64,000 bases of DNA from UBA4416 sp040389965 (GCA_040389965.1 JAZJZF010000041.1:124001-188000), one strand, 5' to 3'. Shown: positions 44,459-53,633, counted from the first letter of the stretch. Numbers and translations: made by a program. Notes: generated from the letters alone by a model not told the origin.

Positions 44459-44576
44459 TAATAGCTGCAATAACATCCATTTTAAAGAGTTATATCAGGG
44501 TAGCGGATATCCGAAAAATCCGGAACCCGTCTACATGGCTTTTTTAGATAATGAACTTTTTATGTAAATTCATCCG

Positions 44577-46454
44577 ATGCGGTCAGACTTTAAAATAACC
44601 GGGTTTAGTTTTTATGCCTTGGTATTTATTATTTCCTTTTTTGTAGTGGTATTCCCGCCCATCAATACGTTTTCTTATGATGTGTTTGGCTACTATATGT
44701 ATTTACCGCTGACCTTTAAATACCATGATGTTACCATTCAAAACTATTCCACCATTACCGAAATCTTAAACACTTACCATGCAAGTGAAACATTTTACCA
44801 GGCTGTAAAGTGGGATAATGGTAATTGGGTAATGCGTTACCCGATAGGTTTATCTGTTTTATTTGCGCCTTTTTATTTTATAGCCGATGTTATTGCAGGC
44901 TTTACCAATTACCCTAAAGATGGCTTTTCGAGGCCATATCAATTAAGTGTATTGTATGGCTGCCTGTTTTACACCATTGCCGGGCTTTATTTTGTGAAAA
45001 GAATTTTAATGCAGTTTTTCGATAATCAAACATCGGCTATTACTCTTATCTGCATTGCTCTTGGCACTAATTATTTCTTTCATGTGGCAATACACGGGCA
45101 GGGGACAATGTCTCATAACCTGTTATTTAGTTTATATGCTGCTATTATTTATTTTACCATCAAATGGCATGAAACTTACAGGCCTAAACACATTCTTATC
45201 CTTGGGCTTTGTATAGGCTTAACAGCCCTTTGCCGACCTTCTGAAATTATATCAGGGCTTATTCCGCTTCTTTATGGCGTAACGAATTCAGAAAGTCTTA
45301 AAGCAAAAATAAAGTTGTTCCTGAAATTAAAAATTCAGATCATAGGATTTATACTGGTTGTTTTGTGTGTCGGGTTTTTACAGTTTGCATATTGGAAATA
45401 TGCCTCGGGTAAATTTGTTATAAATCCTTATGGTTCGGGGAATCCGGGAGAAGGACTTGAATTACTGCATCCGCATATTCTGGAAGTTTTATTTAGTTTC
45501 AGGAAGGGATGGTTTATTTATACTCCTTTGATGGTGTTTACAATAATAGGCTTTTGGTACTTCTATCAAAACAATAAAAAAATGTTTACGCCTGTGTTTA
45601 TTTATTTTTTGATTAATCTATACATTGTGTCGAGCTGGTCTTGCTGGTGGTATGGAGCGTGTTTCGGTGTGAGAAGTTTAATACCCAGTTATGCTGCATT
45701 AAGTATTCCATTGGGGTATTTTATGTCTGCTGTTTTAAAACATAACATAAAATATGTATTTATGAGTTTGCTTGTAGCTTGTGTTGCATTGAATTTATTT
45801 CAGTCGTGGCAGATGTATACAGGCATAATGGATTCTACCAATATGTCGCGGGCATACTATGCATCCACTTTTCTGCAAACCTCTCCGCCTACGCAGGAAC
45901 AGAAACAATTATTGCTAACCGGAAAATTTAACGATGGGGTAGAAGTGTTTAAACAAGAAGATTCTTTAACACATATGCTGAACTATGCCAAATTAATAAA
46001 TTTTGAAAATGCAAGCGATGCTGTCAATCCCATATTTTTAGCTCAAACTATTCATCGGTCGGGGACACATAGTTTAAAGATCGATTCAGATAATCCTTGC
46101 AGTCCTTTTATAGAAGTGATGTATAAAGACATCTCTTCAAAATCTTATTCCTGGATAAAAGCAAGTGTGTGGGTATATTCGGAATACCCTGCAGACAGCC
46201 TCGATGCTGTTTTTTCAATTTCAATGGAACATAGGAACTATACGTTTAAAGAAAAAAAACACCCTCTTGATGCTACAAAATTTAAACCCAATGTCTGGAC
46301 TAAATTAGAGTACTACTACCTTATTCCTGATGATTTAAGAAGTAAAAAAGATGAAGTAAAAACGTTTATTTCCAATAAGAGTAAATACTCTTTATATATT
46401 GATGATCTGCTGCTCGAAAGCTACGAGCCGGTTATTGATAAATCGGTTTTTTAA
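44577..46454 (+). CDS. Polytopic membrane protein, GT-C-like fold, with C-terminal periplasmic domain
   Basis: 625 residues. About ten membrane helices over residues 1-420. The first long loop begins with NTFSYDVFGYYMYLPL, an acidic residue in a Tyr-rich loop as in the catalytic loop of GT-C sugar transferases (PMT/ArnT type). Other conserved-looking pieces: HGQGTMSHNLLFSLYA, GLTALCRPSEI and SSWSCWWYGACFGVRSLIP. Residues about 470-615 form a soluble beta-rich domain resembling a carbohydrate-binding jelly roll (RSGTHSLKID, SWIKASVWVYSE, YSLYIDDLLLE). I infer a lipid-linked sugar transferase; no specific family is recognised. Confidence 0.65.
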   Translation: MRSDFKITGFSFYALVFIISFFVVVFPPINTFSYDVFGYYMYLPLTFKYHDVTIQNYSTITEILNTYHASETFYQAVKWDNGNWVMRYPIGLSVLFAPFYFIADVIAGFTNYPKDGFSRPYQLSVLYGCLFYTIAGLYFVKRILMQFFDNQTSAITLICIALGTNYFFHVAIHGQGTMSHNLLFSLYAAIIYFTIKWHETYRPKHILILGLCIGLTALCRPSEIISGLIPLLYGVTNSESLKAKIKLFLKLKIQIIGFILVVLCVGFLQFAYWKYASGKFVINPYGSGNPGEGLELLHPHILEVLFSFRKGWFIYTPLMVFTIIGFWYFYQNNKKMFTPVFIYFLINLYIVSSWSCWWYGACFGVRSLIPSYAALSIPLGYFMSAVLKHNIKYVFMSLLVACVALNLFQSWQMYTGIMDSTNMSRAYYASTFLQTSPPTQEQKQLLLTGKFNDGVEVFKQEDSLTHMLNYAKLINFENASDAVNPIFLAQTIHRSGTHSLKIDSDNPCSPFIEVMYKDISSKSYSWIKASVWVYSEYPADSLDAVFSISMEHRNYTFKEKKHPLDATKFKPNVWTKLEYYYLIPDDLRSKKDEVKTFISNKSKYSLYIDDLLLESYEPVIDKSVF

Positions 46455-46461
46455 GCAGACT

Positions 46462-46824
46462 TTATTTTTTTCTGTGAAGTAAATCAATAACCAGTTCGGG
46501 AGGCCTGCCAATAATAGCTTTGTAACCATCAATAACAATAGGCCTCTCAATTAAAATAGGATTTTCGAGTAAGAGTTGAATCCATTCTTCGTTGGTAAAT
46601 GTTTTGTTTTTGAATTTTTTCTCGTACAGAGCTTCTTTTTTTCTTACAATATCAAAAGCCTTTAATCCTAATTTAGAAAGGATATTTTTCAGTTCCTTTT
46701 TAGTAATCTTTTCTTTTAAATACTCTACTACTTCTATTTCGCAACTTTCGCCTTCGAGCAAACTCAAGGCTTCGCGGCATTTGCTGCAACGGGGGTTGTA
46801 TAGGATTTGAATTTTCTTTTTCAT
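46462..46824 (-). CDS. ArsC/Spx-family thioredoxin-fold protein (arsenate reductase-like)
   Basis: 120 residues. NPRCSKCREAL near the N-terminus (C13 and C16), and ERPIVIDGYKAIIGRPPE near the C-terminus, as in glutaredoxin-type arsenate reductases and YffB-like proteins. The R-P at 94-95 region resembles the arsenate-site arginine of ArsC. No arsenic resistance genes are near, so arsenate may not be the substrate. Adjacent to prfB with a palindromic repeat between. Confidence 0.85.
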   Translation of the reverse strand: MKKKIQILYNPRCSKCREALSLLEGESCEIEVVEYLKEKITKKELKNILSKLGLKAFDIVRKKEALYEKKFKNKTFTNEEWIQLLLENPILIERPIVIDGYKAIIGRPPELVIDLLHRKK

Positions 46825-46841
46825 TTGTGTTTTTTATGCTC

Positions 46842-46923
46842 CGTCATTGCGAGGGTTTACCCGAAGCAATCTCAAACTACGATCTGCAAAGCTTGAGATT
46901 GCTTCACTACGTTCGCAATGACG
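46842..46923. repeat. Palindromic repeat of the GTCATTGCGAG type
   Basis: About 82 bases with imperfect inverted ends: CGTCATTGCGAGGG...GAAGCAATCTC and GAGATTGCTTC...CGCAATGACG. Lies between arsC-like and prfB. The same string family is scattered in many unrelated bacterial genomes. Confidence 0.75.
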
Positions 46924-46928
46924 AACAA

Positions 46929-48021
46929 TTACTTTCTTTTTCCCTGGCTCATCAAAAATGTTTTCAAAAGCTCATCAATGTTACCATCGAGTACACCTTC
47001 GGCATCTGTAATTTTTAGTTCGGTGCGGTGGTCGTTAACCATTTTATAGGGATGCAATACGTAACTGCGAATTTGAGATCCCCATTCAATTTTCATTTTC
47101 CCTTCTTCTACAGCATCACGGGCTTCGTTACGTTTACGCATTTCCAGTTCATATAACTGAGAACGTAACATTTGCATGGCTTTCTCCTTGTTTCCTAATT
47201 GCGAGCGGTCAACCTGGCACACTACCACAATGCCTGTTGGCTTATGTGTTAATTGAACTTTAGTTTCTACTTTGTTTACGTTTTGTCCGCCGGCACCGCC
47301 ACTGCGCGATGTGTGAATTTCAATATCATTTGGATGAATATTAATTTCTATGGTATCATCTACCACAGGATAAACATACACGGAGGCAAAAGAGGTGTGC
47401 CGTTTAGCATTACTATCAAACGGACTAATACGCACCAGGCGGTGTACACCATTTTCGCCTTTTAAATTACCGTAAGCGTAATCACCGTCAATTTGTATCG
47501 ACACCGATTTAATACCGGCTACATCTCCATCTGTTCTGTCGAGTTCCGTTAATTTAAAGCCGTTCTTTTCTGCCCACATCATATACATACGCTCAAGCAT
47601 ACTGGCCCAGTCGCAGCTTTCTGTTCCACCGGCTCCTGCATTAATTTGTAATACGCAACTTAAAGCATCGTCGGGAGAGTTGAGCATATTTTTAAATTCA
47701 ACATCGTCCAAAATTTTTAATGCTGTTTGGTATAACTCTTCTGCATCTGCTTCAGTAGCATCACCGGCTTTAAAAAACTCATACATCGTATCCAAATCAT
47801 CGATAGCTCCGGTTAGCTTATCATAGGATGTAACCCAGGACTTGCGCTGCTTTACTTCTTTTAATACGGCTTCTGCTTTTTTTGAATCGGTCCAGAAATT
47901 AGGGTCAAGGGTTTTTTCTTCGAGCTCCTTTAGCTCGTGACTTTTCTTATCATAGTCAAAGAAACCCCTTCAGAGCGATATGTCGTTCGTGAAGGTCCTT
48001 TAGTTGGTCTGTTGTAAACAT
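46929..48021 (-). CDS. prfB: Peptide chain release factor 2, programmed +1 frameshift
   Basis: 363 residues after frameshifting: complement(join(46929..47957,47959..48021)). Recognises UGA/UAA stops. The first 21 codons from ATG 48021 (MFTTDQLKDLHERHIALKGF, then L) end at an in-frame TGA (47958-47956); the context AAGGGG-TTT-CTT-TGA-C, with an internal Shine-Dalgarno-like AGGGG three bases before CTT, is the classical autoregulatory shift site. After the shift the protein continues DYDKKSHELKEL and later has SGGAGGQNVNK (the GGQ catalytic motif). A gene finder sees only 46929-47795. Predicted to be nearly leaderless. Confidence 0.95.
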
Positions 48022-48025
48022 AGCG

Positions 48026-48033
48026 CAAAGTTA
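48026..48033 (-). promoter_or_regulatory. -7 promoter element of prfB, leaderless position
   Basis: TAACTTTG on the minus strand; predicted start near 48022, next to the ATG at 48021. No clear -33 TTG. Confidence 0.45.
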
Positions 48034-48079
48034 AGATTTATTATGGAAATATGAAATAAGGTGTTCGGCAGATTTATTG

Positions 48080-48295
48080 GAACGCAGATGACACAGATTT
48101 GGCAGATCAGCACCGATAGGACAGAATGATCTAAATAATTATGAAGTTTATGTGTATCGCAGATTACTTTCGGGTACAATAGAACGCTGATAACACAGAT
48201 TGGGCGGGTTAAAACAGATAGAATAGTTAAGATTTTGAAAATATGATCTGTTAAATCCGTGTTCTATTTTCTTCTGCGCGATCTGCGAGAGAATA
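48080..48295. repeat. Degenerate AACGCAGATxACACAGAT repeats
   Basis: Two direct copies (48080-48124 and 48181-48225, both GAACGC-GAT-ACACAGATT-GG) and one inverted copy (about 48245-48295). The inverted copy runs into the 3' end of the HTTM gene and supplies its last dozen codons and stop. Confidence 0.6.
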
Positions 48296-49114
48296 ATCAT
48301 ATTTCAAAAACAAGATATAACATATCATCATCATAATCCCGAAGCTGAATAGCCCCATAGCAAAGGCAATGATCAGGTGCTGTGTAATTCCGAAAGCTAA
48401 CATCCCTATTTTGAAACGCCTGAACCAGATAAGTGCCGGAAACACTAATTGATACGCAAAGGTGAGATAAGTAAGTACCATGCAAATCCATAATGGTAAT
48501 AGTTGTAAAGAACTATTGCTGTATTCCTGAATTTGAAAAATCTGGTGTACCGCACTACCATTAAGCCAGGAGGCATCGGTGAGTTTGAACAAGGCTGCTA
48601 AAAAATAAGCGAGGCATATTTGTAATTTAATTCCAGCCAGTGCCATGTTATGCAGAGCATTTTTAAGATCGTTTAACGTGGGATTGGAATTTTGTTTGAC
48701 TGAAAAAAAGATATTGAAAAAGAGTAATTGATTCAATAAATAATCGCCTGCAGTAAGCGTTGAATACAAATAGCTATTCATATTCAACATTAACAGCCAT
48801 AACAAGAGGTTTGTCACATAATTCGATTTTTTACATAAACCGATAATTGCCAATACTGCAAGGCCGGTAAAACAGGCAATACCTAATGGAATAGAGTAAT
48901 GGTTATTTAGTTCGAAGGCAAGATCTTTTATACCACCCAAAGAACGTGGCTCTGTGCAGATCATTTTTTTGACTGAAAATAAAGTCCGGTAATGGTAAAA
49001 GTACATGCACGCTTTATAAAGCAAAAACAGGTATAAAGCGTTTCTGAACCAGGAAATTTCTTTTACCTGATTTTTAGTTTTAAAAAAATATGTGACTAAA
49101 CGGTTTATTTTAAT
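48251..49114 (-). CDS. HTTM-like multi-helix membrane protein
   Basis: About 288 residues with five to six membrane helices. The HTTM family (horizontally transferred transmembrane, related to vitamin K-dependent gamma-carboxylase) is suggested by LALYxFLLYKACMYFYHYRTLFS-type start, LFFNIFFS, KLQICLAYFLAALFKLTDASWLNGSAVHQIFQ and FPALIWFRRFKIGMLAFGITQHLIIA. The TTG at 49024 cuts into the conserved part; the frame is open upstream to 49123, with an ATT-AAA start at 49114 that overlaps the DUF5819 gene by 10 bases. C-terminus comes from an intergenic repeat. Pairs with DUF5819 upstream. Confidence 0.75.
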   Translation of the reverse strand: MKINRLVTYFFKTKNQVKEISWFRNALYLFLLYKACMYFYHYRTLFSVKKMICTEPRSLGGIKDLAFELNNHYSIPLGIACFTGLAVLAIIGLCKKSNYVTNLLLWLLMLNMNSYLYSTLTAGDYLLNQLLFFNIFFSVKQNSNPTLNDLKNALHNMALAGIKLQICLAYFLAALFKLTDASWLNGSAVHQIFQIQEYSNSSLQLLPLWICMVLTYLTFAYQLVFPALIWFRRFKIGMLAFGITQHLIIAFAMGLFSFGIMMMICYILFLKYDYSLADRAEENRTRI

Positions 49115-49641
49115 GACAGGTTTTTAAAGTAATAATACGTTGTTTTCTCCGGCGATTTTGCTACGACTGCCATCTCATATTGCTTCCCCTCTTTCCAGCA
49201 TCTGTAATTTCTGAAATAATTTCTGGCGGCATGTTCTAATACCTTAAAGCTCGGAAGGTCTGGTTTTTGCTCGTATACATGGTTTGTATCGCCTAAGTCG
49301 TAAACCAGGTAATTAATAGCATTGGTAACCAGTAACACTTCTGTTTCTTTGCCCATAATAATGCTCTTTCTGTTTTTTTTAATTAATGTTTTTGTAACAT
49401 TCATCCATAATTGCCAGGAAGTGCCGTTACCATTTCTGATATATAAGTCAAATTGCCTGGTAGGCGTTGGTACAAATACCGTCCATTGCTGATGAAAGAA
49501 AGGATAACAATAACGATTGCTTGCTGAGCTGAGAGGCTTGCCAATTTTAAAGGGCGATGCATAATTGAAAACCAATAAGAAATGACCTGCTAAAAACAAG
49601 AATAAAGCTACGGCTATGATGCGCTTTCCTGTAACCGGCAT
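49105..49641 (-). CDS. DUF5819-like protein
   Basis: 178 residues. One N-terminal membrane helix (7-26), then NRYCYPFFHQQWTVFVPTPTRQFDLYIRN, the motif PFFxQxWxxFxPxP that marks DUF5819, a family usually found next to HTTM proteins. Periplasmic or extracytoplasmic domain. Start ATG 49641, two bases after the DUF4230 stop; its end overlaps the proposed HTTM start. Function unknown. Confidence 0.75.
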   Translation of the reverse strand: MPVTGKRIIAVALFLFLAGHFLLVFNYASPFKIGKPLSSASNRYCYPFFHQQWTVFVPTPTRQFDLYIRNGNGTSWQLWMNVTKTLIKKNRKSIIMGKETEVLLVTNAINYLVYDLGDTNHVYEQKPDLPSFKVLEHAARNYFRNYRCWKEGKQYEMAVVAKSPEKTTYYYFKNLSLK

Positions 49642-49643
49642 AA

Positions 49644-50255
49644 TTAAGGCTTAATCGCTTTTTTATCAAATTCGAGTTCTACCTTCTTGTGTGTAATGCT
49701 TTCTAGAAGCGGCTTCAAGATGGTTTGTGCATTGAGTTCCGTTTCTTTAAACACAATCTGATTCAGACTATCGCTTTTAAAATAATTTTCGGCCTGCTTA
49801 TATGCCAGTTGTGTAATTTGTGCCTCATTGTCTAACAAAAAATACGTGGTGGCATTGTAGATCCTCGTTTTTTGCTGGTCTATTTTATAGTAACAAACTT
49901 CAGGTTTTGGAAGCGTTATTTTTACTATGGAATCTTTGATACTGATTTGATCCTGACGTATTTTAGTCAAATCGATGCAACCCGCCATTTCGCCACTTAC
50001 CACCAAAAGAACTTTCGAATCGGGTAAGTAGTCACGCTCTATGTTATATTCTAATACATCTTTAATAGTGAGTTTAACCAATTCCATTTTTCCAATTGCC
50101 TGTATTTTCGTTACAGCCATATCATTGGTTTCTTTTACCTGAGTGCTATCTTCTTTATCCCTGAATATAAACCAGGAAATAATAAACGTAAGCACTATAA
50201 CAACCAGATAAGGTGTTATAGACCGGGAATAGAAGGAAGCAAACTTTTTATTCAT
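49644..50255 (-). CDS. DUF4230 domain-containing membrane-anchored protein
   Basis: 203 residues. One membrane helix (12-31) and a DUF4230 domain (about 50-195): IGKMELVKLTIKDVLEY, SKVLLVVSGEMAGCIDLTKI, KITLPKPEVCYYKIDQQKTRIYN. The domain is of unknown function and widespread in Bacteroidota and Firmicutes. First gene of the DUF4230-DUF5819-HTTM operon. Confidence 0.85.
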   Translation of the reverse strand: MNKKFASFYSRSITPYLVVIVLTFIISWFIFRDKEDSTQVKETNDMAVTKIQAIGKMELVKLTIKDVLEYNIERDYLPDSKVLLVVSGEMAGCIDLTKIRQDQISIKDSIVKITLPKPEVCYYKIDQQKTRIYNATTYFLLDNEAQITQLAYKQAENYFKSDSLNQIVFKETELNAQTILKPLLESITHKKVELEFDKKAIKP

Positions 50256-50617
50256 GATATAAATATCAAAATCAGATTTTAATAAATGTAAATATAACGA
50301 TTTGACAACCTCTTTTTTTGTAGAAAAAGGTTCTGTTTGTTGAATTTATTCTACAAACGAGTCCTTGTTTTTCTGTAATAAGTCTGTAATTAGACTTTAA
50401 TGAGGCGATAAGTCTTTAAAAAACCGATATTTAGTATAAAAAAGGATCTTATAATTGATTATATACAAGATAGGTGGCACAAAAGTTAATATGTGAATGT
50501 AATGTTCATGAAAACTCATAAAAAATAACAAAAAATTACAAATTAAATGGGTTACATCAATATTAGAAAGGTATTAATCTATAAATTCGCAAAATCTAAA
50601 CTTTAAAAACCAAACTT
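50256..50617. other. Intergenic stretch without a gene
   Basis: About 360 AT-rich bases between divergent genes. No ORF, hairpin of note or consensus -7 box seen; it should hold the promoters of both flanking genes. Confidence 0.4.
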
Positions 50618-51481
50618 ATGAAAAATCTTAAATTGATATTAGTAGCAGTAATCTTATCTGCATCTAGCTTATTTACTACATCTTGCAACGGTGGAGCAGA
50701 AAAAGAAAAAAATCCTCTTGCTGACAGTTTATCAGGTGTAAATGGAGAGTTAAATGGACAGTTGACAGAGAAGGAAGCTGCATTACAGGAGTTTGTTACA
50801 TCTTTCAATGAAATTCAGGATAACTTAAATGCTATTAAAGAAAAAGAGAAAATTGTTTCTAAAAATGCTCAAAGCGGCGATGTAAAAAGCAAAGAAGAGC
50901 AAATCAAAGAAGATATCCAGGCTATCTATGATTTATTAGCTAAAAATAAAAACAGAATTGGTTCTTTAACTAAAAAATTAAAAGATTCAAATTCTAAAAT
51001 TGCAGGTTTAGATGAAATGATTGCAAGCTTACAAGCTCAGATAGATGCTAAAGATGCTGAAGTAGCAGATTTAAAAACCCAGTTAGAAGCTAAAAATATT
51101 GAGTTAAGCAATATTCAAATGAACCTTGAAACAGTTGAAGCTGAAAGCTCTACTAAAACAAGTATGTTAAACACTGCATATTATGCAATGGGAACATCTA
51201 AAGAATTGAAAGAGAAAAATGTAATTACTAAAGAAGGTGGTTTCATCGGAATAGGTAAATCTACTAAAGTGAAAGAAGACTTCAACAAAGACTACTTTAC
51301 TAAAGTGGATATCTCTCAAACAAATTCAATTAATATTGGTGCTAAAAAAGTTAAGATTTTAACTACACACCCAAGCAGTTCTTATAAATTAGTAGGTGAA
51401 AAACCGGTTGAAAGAATCGAAATCACAAACCCTACTGAGTTCTGGTCTACTTCAAAATACTTAGTAATTGTTACAGAATAA
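50618..51481 (+). CDS. Coiled-coil lipoprotein (Cbp1 adhesin-like)
   Basis: 287 residues. Lipoprotein signal, lipobox FTTSC (C23). Residues about 45-180 are an uninterrupted coiled coil; residues about 185-287 form a conserved C-terminal domain (YYAMGTSKELKEKNVITKEG, GFIGIGKSTKVKEDFNKDYF, EFWSTSKYLVIVTE). The C-terminal domain resembles proteins annotated as Cbp1-family collagen-binding adhesins in Flavobacteria; collagen binding itself is not supported by the sequence. Strong terminator and even codon use suggest good expression. Confidence 0.75.
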   Translation: MKNLKLILVAVILSASSLFTTSCNGGAEKEKNPLADSLSGVNGELNGQLTEKEAALQEFVTSFNEIQDNLNAIKEKEKIVSKNAQSGDVKSKEEQIKEDIQAIYDLLAKNKNRIGSLTKKLKDSNSKIAGLDEMIASLQAQIDAKDAEVADLKTQLEAKNIELSNIQMNLETVEAESSTKTSMLNTAYYAMGTSKELKEKNVITKEGGFIGIGKSTKVKEDFNKDYFTKVDISQTNSINIGAKKVKILTTHPSSSYKLVGEKPVERIEITNPTEFWSTSKYLVIVTE

Positions 51482-51500
51482 TTAGTACAGAAATTTTTAA

Positions 51501-51535
51501 AAAGCCGTCACGACTTGTCGTGACGGCTTTTTTTT
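51501..51535 (+). terminator. Rho-independent terminator
   Basis: Perfect 14-base stem AAAGCCGTCACGAC / GTCGTGACGGCTTT, two-base loop region TT, followed by eight T. Confidence 0.9.
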
Positions 51536-51583
51536 GATCTATTTTTTAAGCATTAAAATCAAATAACACGGTGCTTAATTTTG

Positions 51584-51591
51584 TATGTTTG
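51584..51591 (+). promoter_or_regulatory. -7 promoter element
   Basis: TATGTTTG fits TAnnTTTG; leader about 17 bases to the ATG at 51612. Confidence 0.5.
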
Positions 51592-51611
51592 TTATACCAT
51601 AAAGTACACCT

Positions 51612-52214
51612 ATGAAATATATAACAATCCTGTTACTGTGTTTACATTTTAGTGGAGCAAGAGCTCAGGGTGATTCGCTGGTTAAACAGTTTGACCGGAA
51701 GAAACAAAAACTTAACCATACGGGCATGATTGTGCTGAGCTCGTGGGCAGGAGCAAATATTGCAGGGAGTGCTATTGGTTATAAACTCACAAACAGTTAC
51801 GGGGAAAAGCAATTTTATATTATGAACGGAGCATGGGGACTTATTAATTTGGGAATAGCCTTGCCGGGCGTGTTTGCCAAGCCCAAAGAAAGTGCCGGCA
51901 TATATGAGCTCCAAAAAAGCCAGACCAAAATGGAAAAGATTTTTTTGGCAAATGCCGTATTGGATGTGGCTTACATTACCGGGGGAGTGTATTTAAAACA
52001 ATACAGCTATAATCAATCCGATATAAAAAAGCAGCAACAATTTAATGGTTATGGCAATTCTGTCATTATACAAGGTGCGGGTTTATTTGTTTTTGATACG
52101 TTTATGACCCTTCTCAATAATCGTAACCGTAAAAAGAACCTGGATCCCTTTTTAAAGAATGCCACCGTGTCTTTTACCGGTAATTATTTCAGAATAGGAT
52201 ATCGCTTTAATTAA
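51612..52214 (+). CDS. Predicted membrane protein (DUF6992-like), function unknown
   Basis: 200 residues; signal peptide ending ARAQ (about 19). Hydrophobic, Gly/Ala-rich segments (MIVLSSWAGANIAGSAIGY, MNGAWGLINLGIALPGVF, NSVIIQGAGLFVFDTFMTLL) suggest four membrane segments. Conserved-looking WGLINLGIA and FLANAVLDVAYITGGVYL. I recall this pattern from a DUF of Bacteroidota but am not certain of the number. The ABC ATPase follows after 21 bases. Confidence 0.6.
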   Translation: MKYITILLLCLHFSGARAQGDSLVKQFDRKKQKLNHTGMIVLSSWAGANIAGSAIGYKLTNSYGEKQFYIMNGAWGLINLGIALPGVFAKPKESAGIYELQKSQTKMEKIFLANAVLDVAYITGGVYLKQYSYNQSDIKKQQQFNGYGNSVIIQGAGLFVFDTFMTLLNNRNRKKNLDPFLKNATVSFTGNYFRIGYRFN

Positions 52215-52235
52215 ACATTCCCTTATCTTTACTGT

Positions 52236-52961
52236 ATGCAAGCTATTATTGAATTAAAAGCGATAAAAAAAGAATACAAGATAGGCACCGAAGAAATTCA
52301 TGCATTAAGTGGTGTTTCTCTCGATATTTATAAAAACGAATATGTTGCTTTAATGGGGCCGAGTGGAAGCGGTAAATCAACGTTAATGAATATGTTGGGC
52401 TGCCTTGATTCCCCATCGTCGGGCGAATATATTTTAAATAATTTATCGGTTGCCAAAATGAGCGATAACCAATTGGCAGAGGTAAGAAACAAGCAAATAG
52501 GTTTTGTATTTCAAACCTTTAATTTATTGCCCCGTTCAACAACATTGGAAAATGTAATGTTACCATTGGTATACTCCGGCATCGAAAAAACGAAGCGTGA
52601 AGAAATGGCAAAAAAAGTATTGGATCAGGTAGGGTTGGCTAATCGTATGTCGCACAAACCAAACGAGTTATCAGGTGGGCAACGCCAGCGTGTGGCTATA
52701 GCAAGAGCTTTGGTAAATAATCCCGCTATTATTCTGGCCGATGAGCCTACAGGAAATTTAGACAGTAAAACTTCTGTTGAAATTATGGGTTTATTTGAAG
52801 AAATTCATAGGAACGGAAATACAATTATTTTAGTAACACACGAAGAAGACATCGCATTACATGCACACCGTATTGTTCGCTTAAAAGACGGATTAGTAGA
52901 ATCTGATAATCCAAACACAACCATTACATCATTTAAAACGAGGATGGAAAAATTCCATTAA
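52236..52961 (+). CDS. ABC transporter ATP-binding protein (MacB/LolD type)
   Basis: 241 residues, one ABC domain. Walker A GPSGSGKST near residue 43, signature LSGGQRQRVAIARAL, Walker B ILADEPTGNLDS, H-loop VTHEEDI. The short form with the EYVALMGPSGSGKSTLMNMLGCLD start is that of the MacB/LolD/FtsE-like group, which drives permeases with a FtsX-like fold. No permease is next to it, so it must pair with one encoded elsewhere. Confidence 0.93.
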   Translation: MQAIIELKAIKKEYKIGTEEIHALSGVSLDIYKNEYVALMGPSGSGKSTLMNMLGCLDSPSSGEYILNNLSVAKMSDNQLAEVRNKQIGFVFQTFNLLPRSTTLENVMLPLVYSGIEKTKREEMAKKVLDQVGLANRMSHKPNELSGGQRQRVAIARALVNNPAIILADEPTGNLDSKTSVEIMGLFEEIHRNGNTIILVTHEEDIALHAHRIVRLKDGLVESDNPNTTITSFKTRMEKFH

Positions 52962-53013
52962 CGGCTGTATTCAAATTAGTATCATCCACATTTATTAAGT
53001 ACTATTTCGCGAC

Positions 53014-53475
53014 ATGATCTTTAGAAATGCTACAATAGCAGATATGGAGGAGATGCAAAGTTTGTATGTGAATACAATCCAAACAGTTTGCAATAAAGAT
53101 TATGATACAGATCAACGGAATGTATGGGCATCCGGAATCAATAATACACAACGTTGGCTCGATGTCATGAACGACCAGTATATTTTATTAGCAATTGTGG
53201 AAAATACAATTGTAGGTTTTTGTACATTGAAAGGAGCAGATTATATTGACTTTTTTTATGTACACAAAGATTTTCAAAGGCAAGGTATTGCTGATAAAAT
53301 GCTTGCTGCGCTTGAAACAAAAGCAAAAGAATTAAACGCAGAAATTCTGACATCTGATATAAGCATAACAGCAAAACCTTTCTTTTTAAAAAAAGGGTTT
53401 GAAGCGTTGGCAGAGCAAAGCAATCATAGAGGAAATGTTGTGCTGATCAACTATAAAATGCGAAAATTTCTATAA
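53014..53475 (+). CDS. GNAT family N-acetyltransferase
   Basis: 153 residues, complete GNAT fold. N-terminal FRNATIADMEEMQSLYVNTI, acetyl-CoA loop FFYVHKDFQRQGIADKML (Q-x-x-G-I-A), and C-terminal FFLKKGFEALAEQSN. Acetyl-accepting substrate unknown. Monocistronic, ABC ATPase upstream on the same strand (52 bases). Confidence 0.9.
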   Translation: MIFRNATIADMEEMQSLYVNTIQTVCNKDYDTDQRNVWASGINNTQRWLDVMNDQYILLAIVENTIVGFCTLKGADYIDFFYVHKDFQRQGIADKMLAALETKAKELNAEILTSDISITAKPFFLKKGFEALAEQSNHRGNVVLINYKMRKFL

Positions 53476-53633
53476 ATAGAAACAACAGATCATAACAGTA
53501 ATGTCATGAAGATTGTCTGCGTACTAATAACATAGCCAATCTTTAGAGCATATGGTTATGCTTTATACTCCGGTTGTTTTTTTATTGCTTTTTTTTGTAC
53601 ATCTTTATAAGATATATGATCTCAAAAGTTATA

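Noticed and set aside
46462..46824. Arsenic resistance locus
   Set aside because: Only the ArsC-like protein is present; no arsB, acr3 or arsR neighbour.
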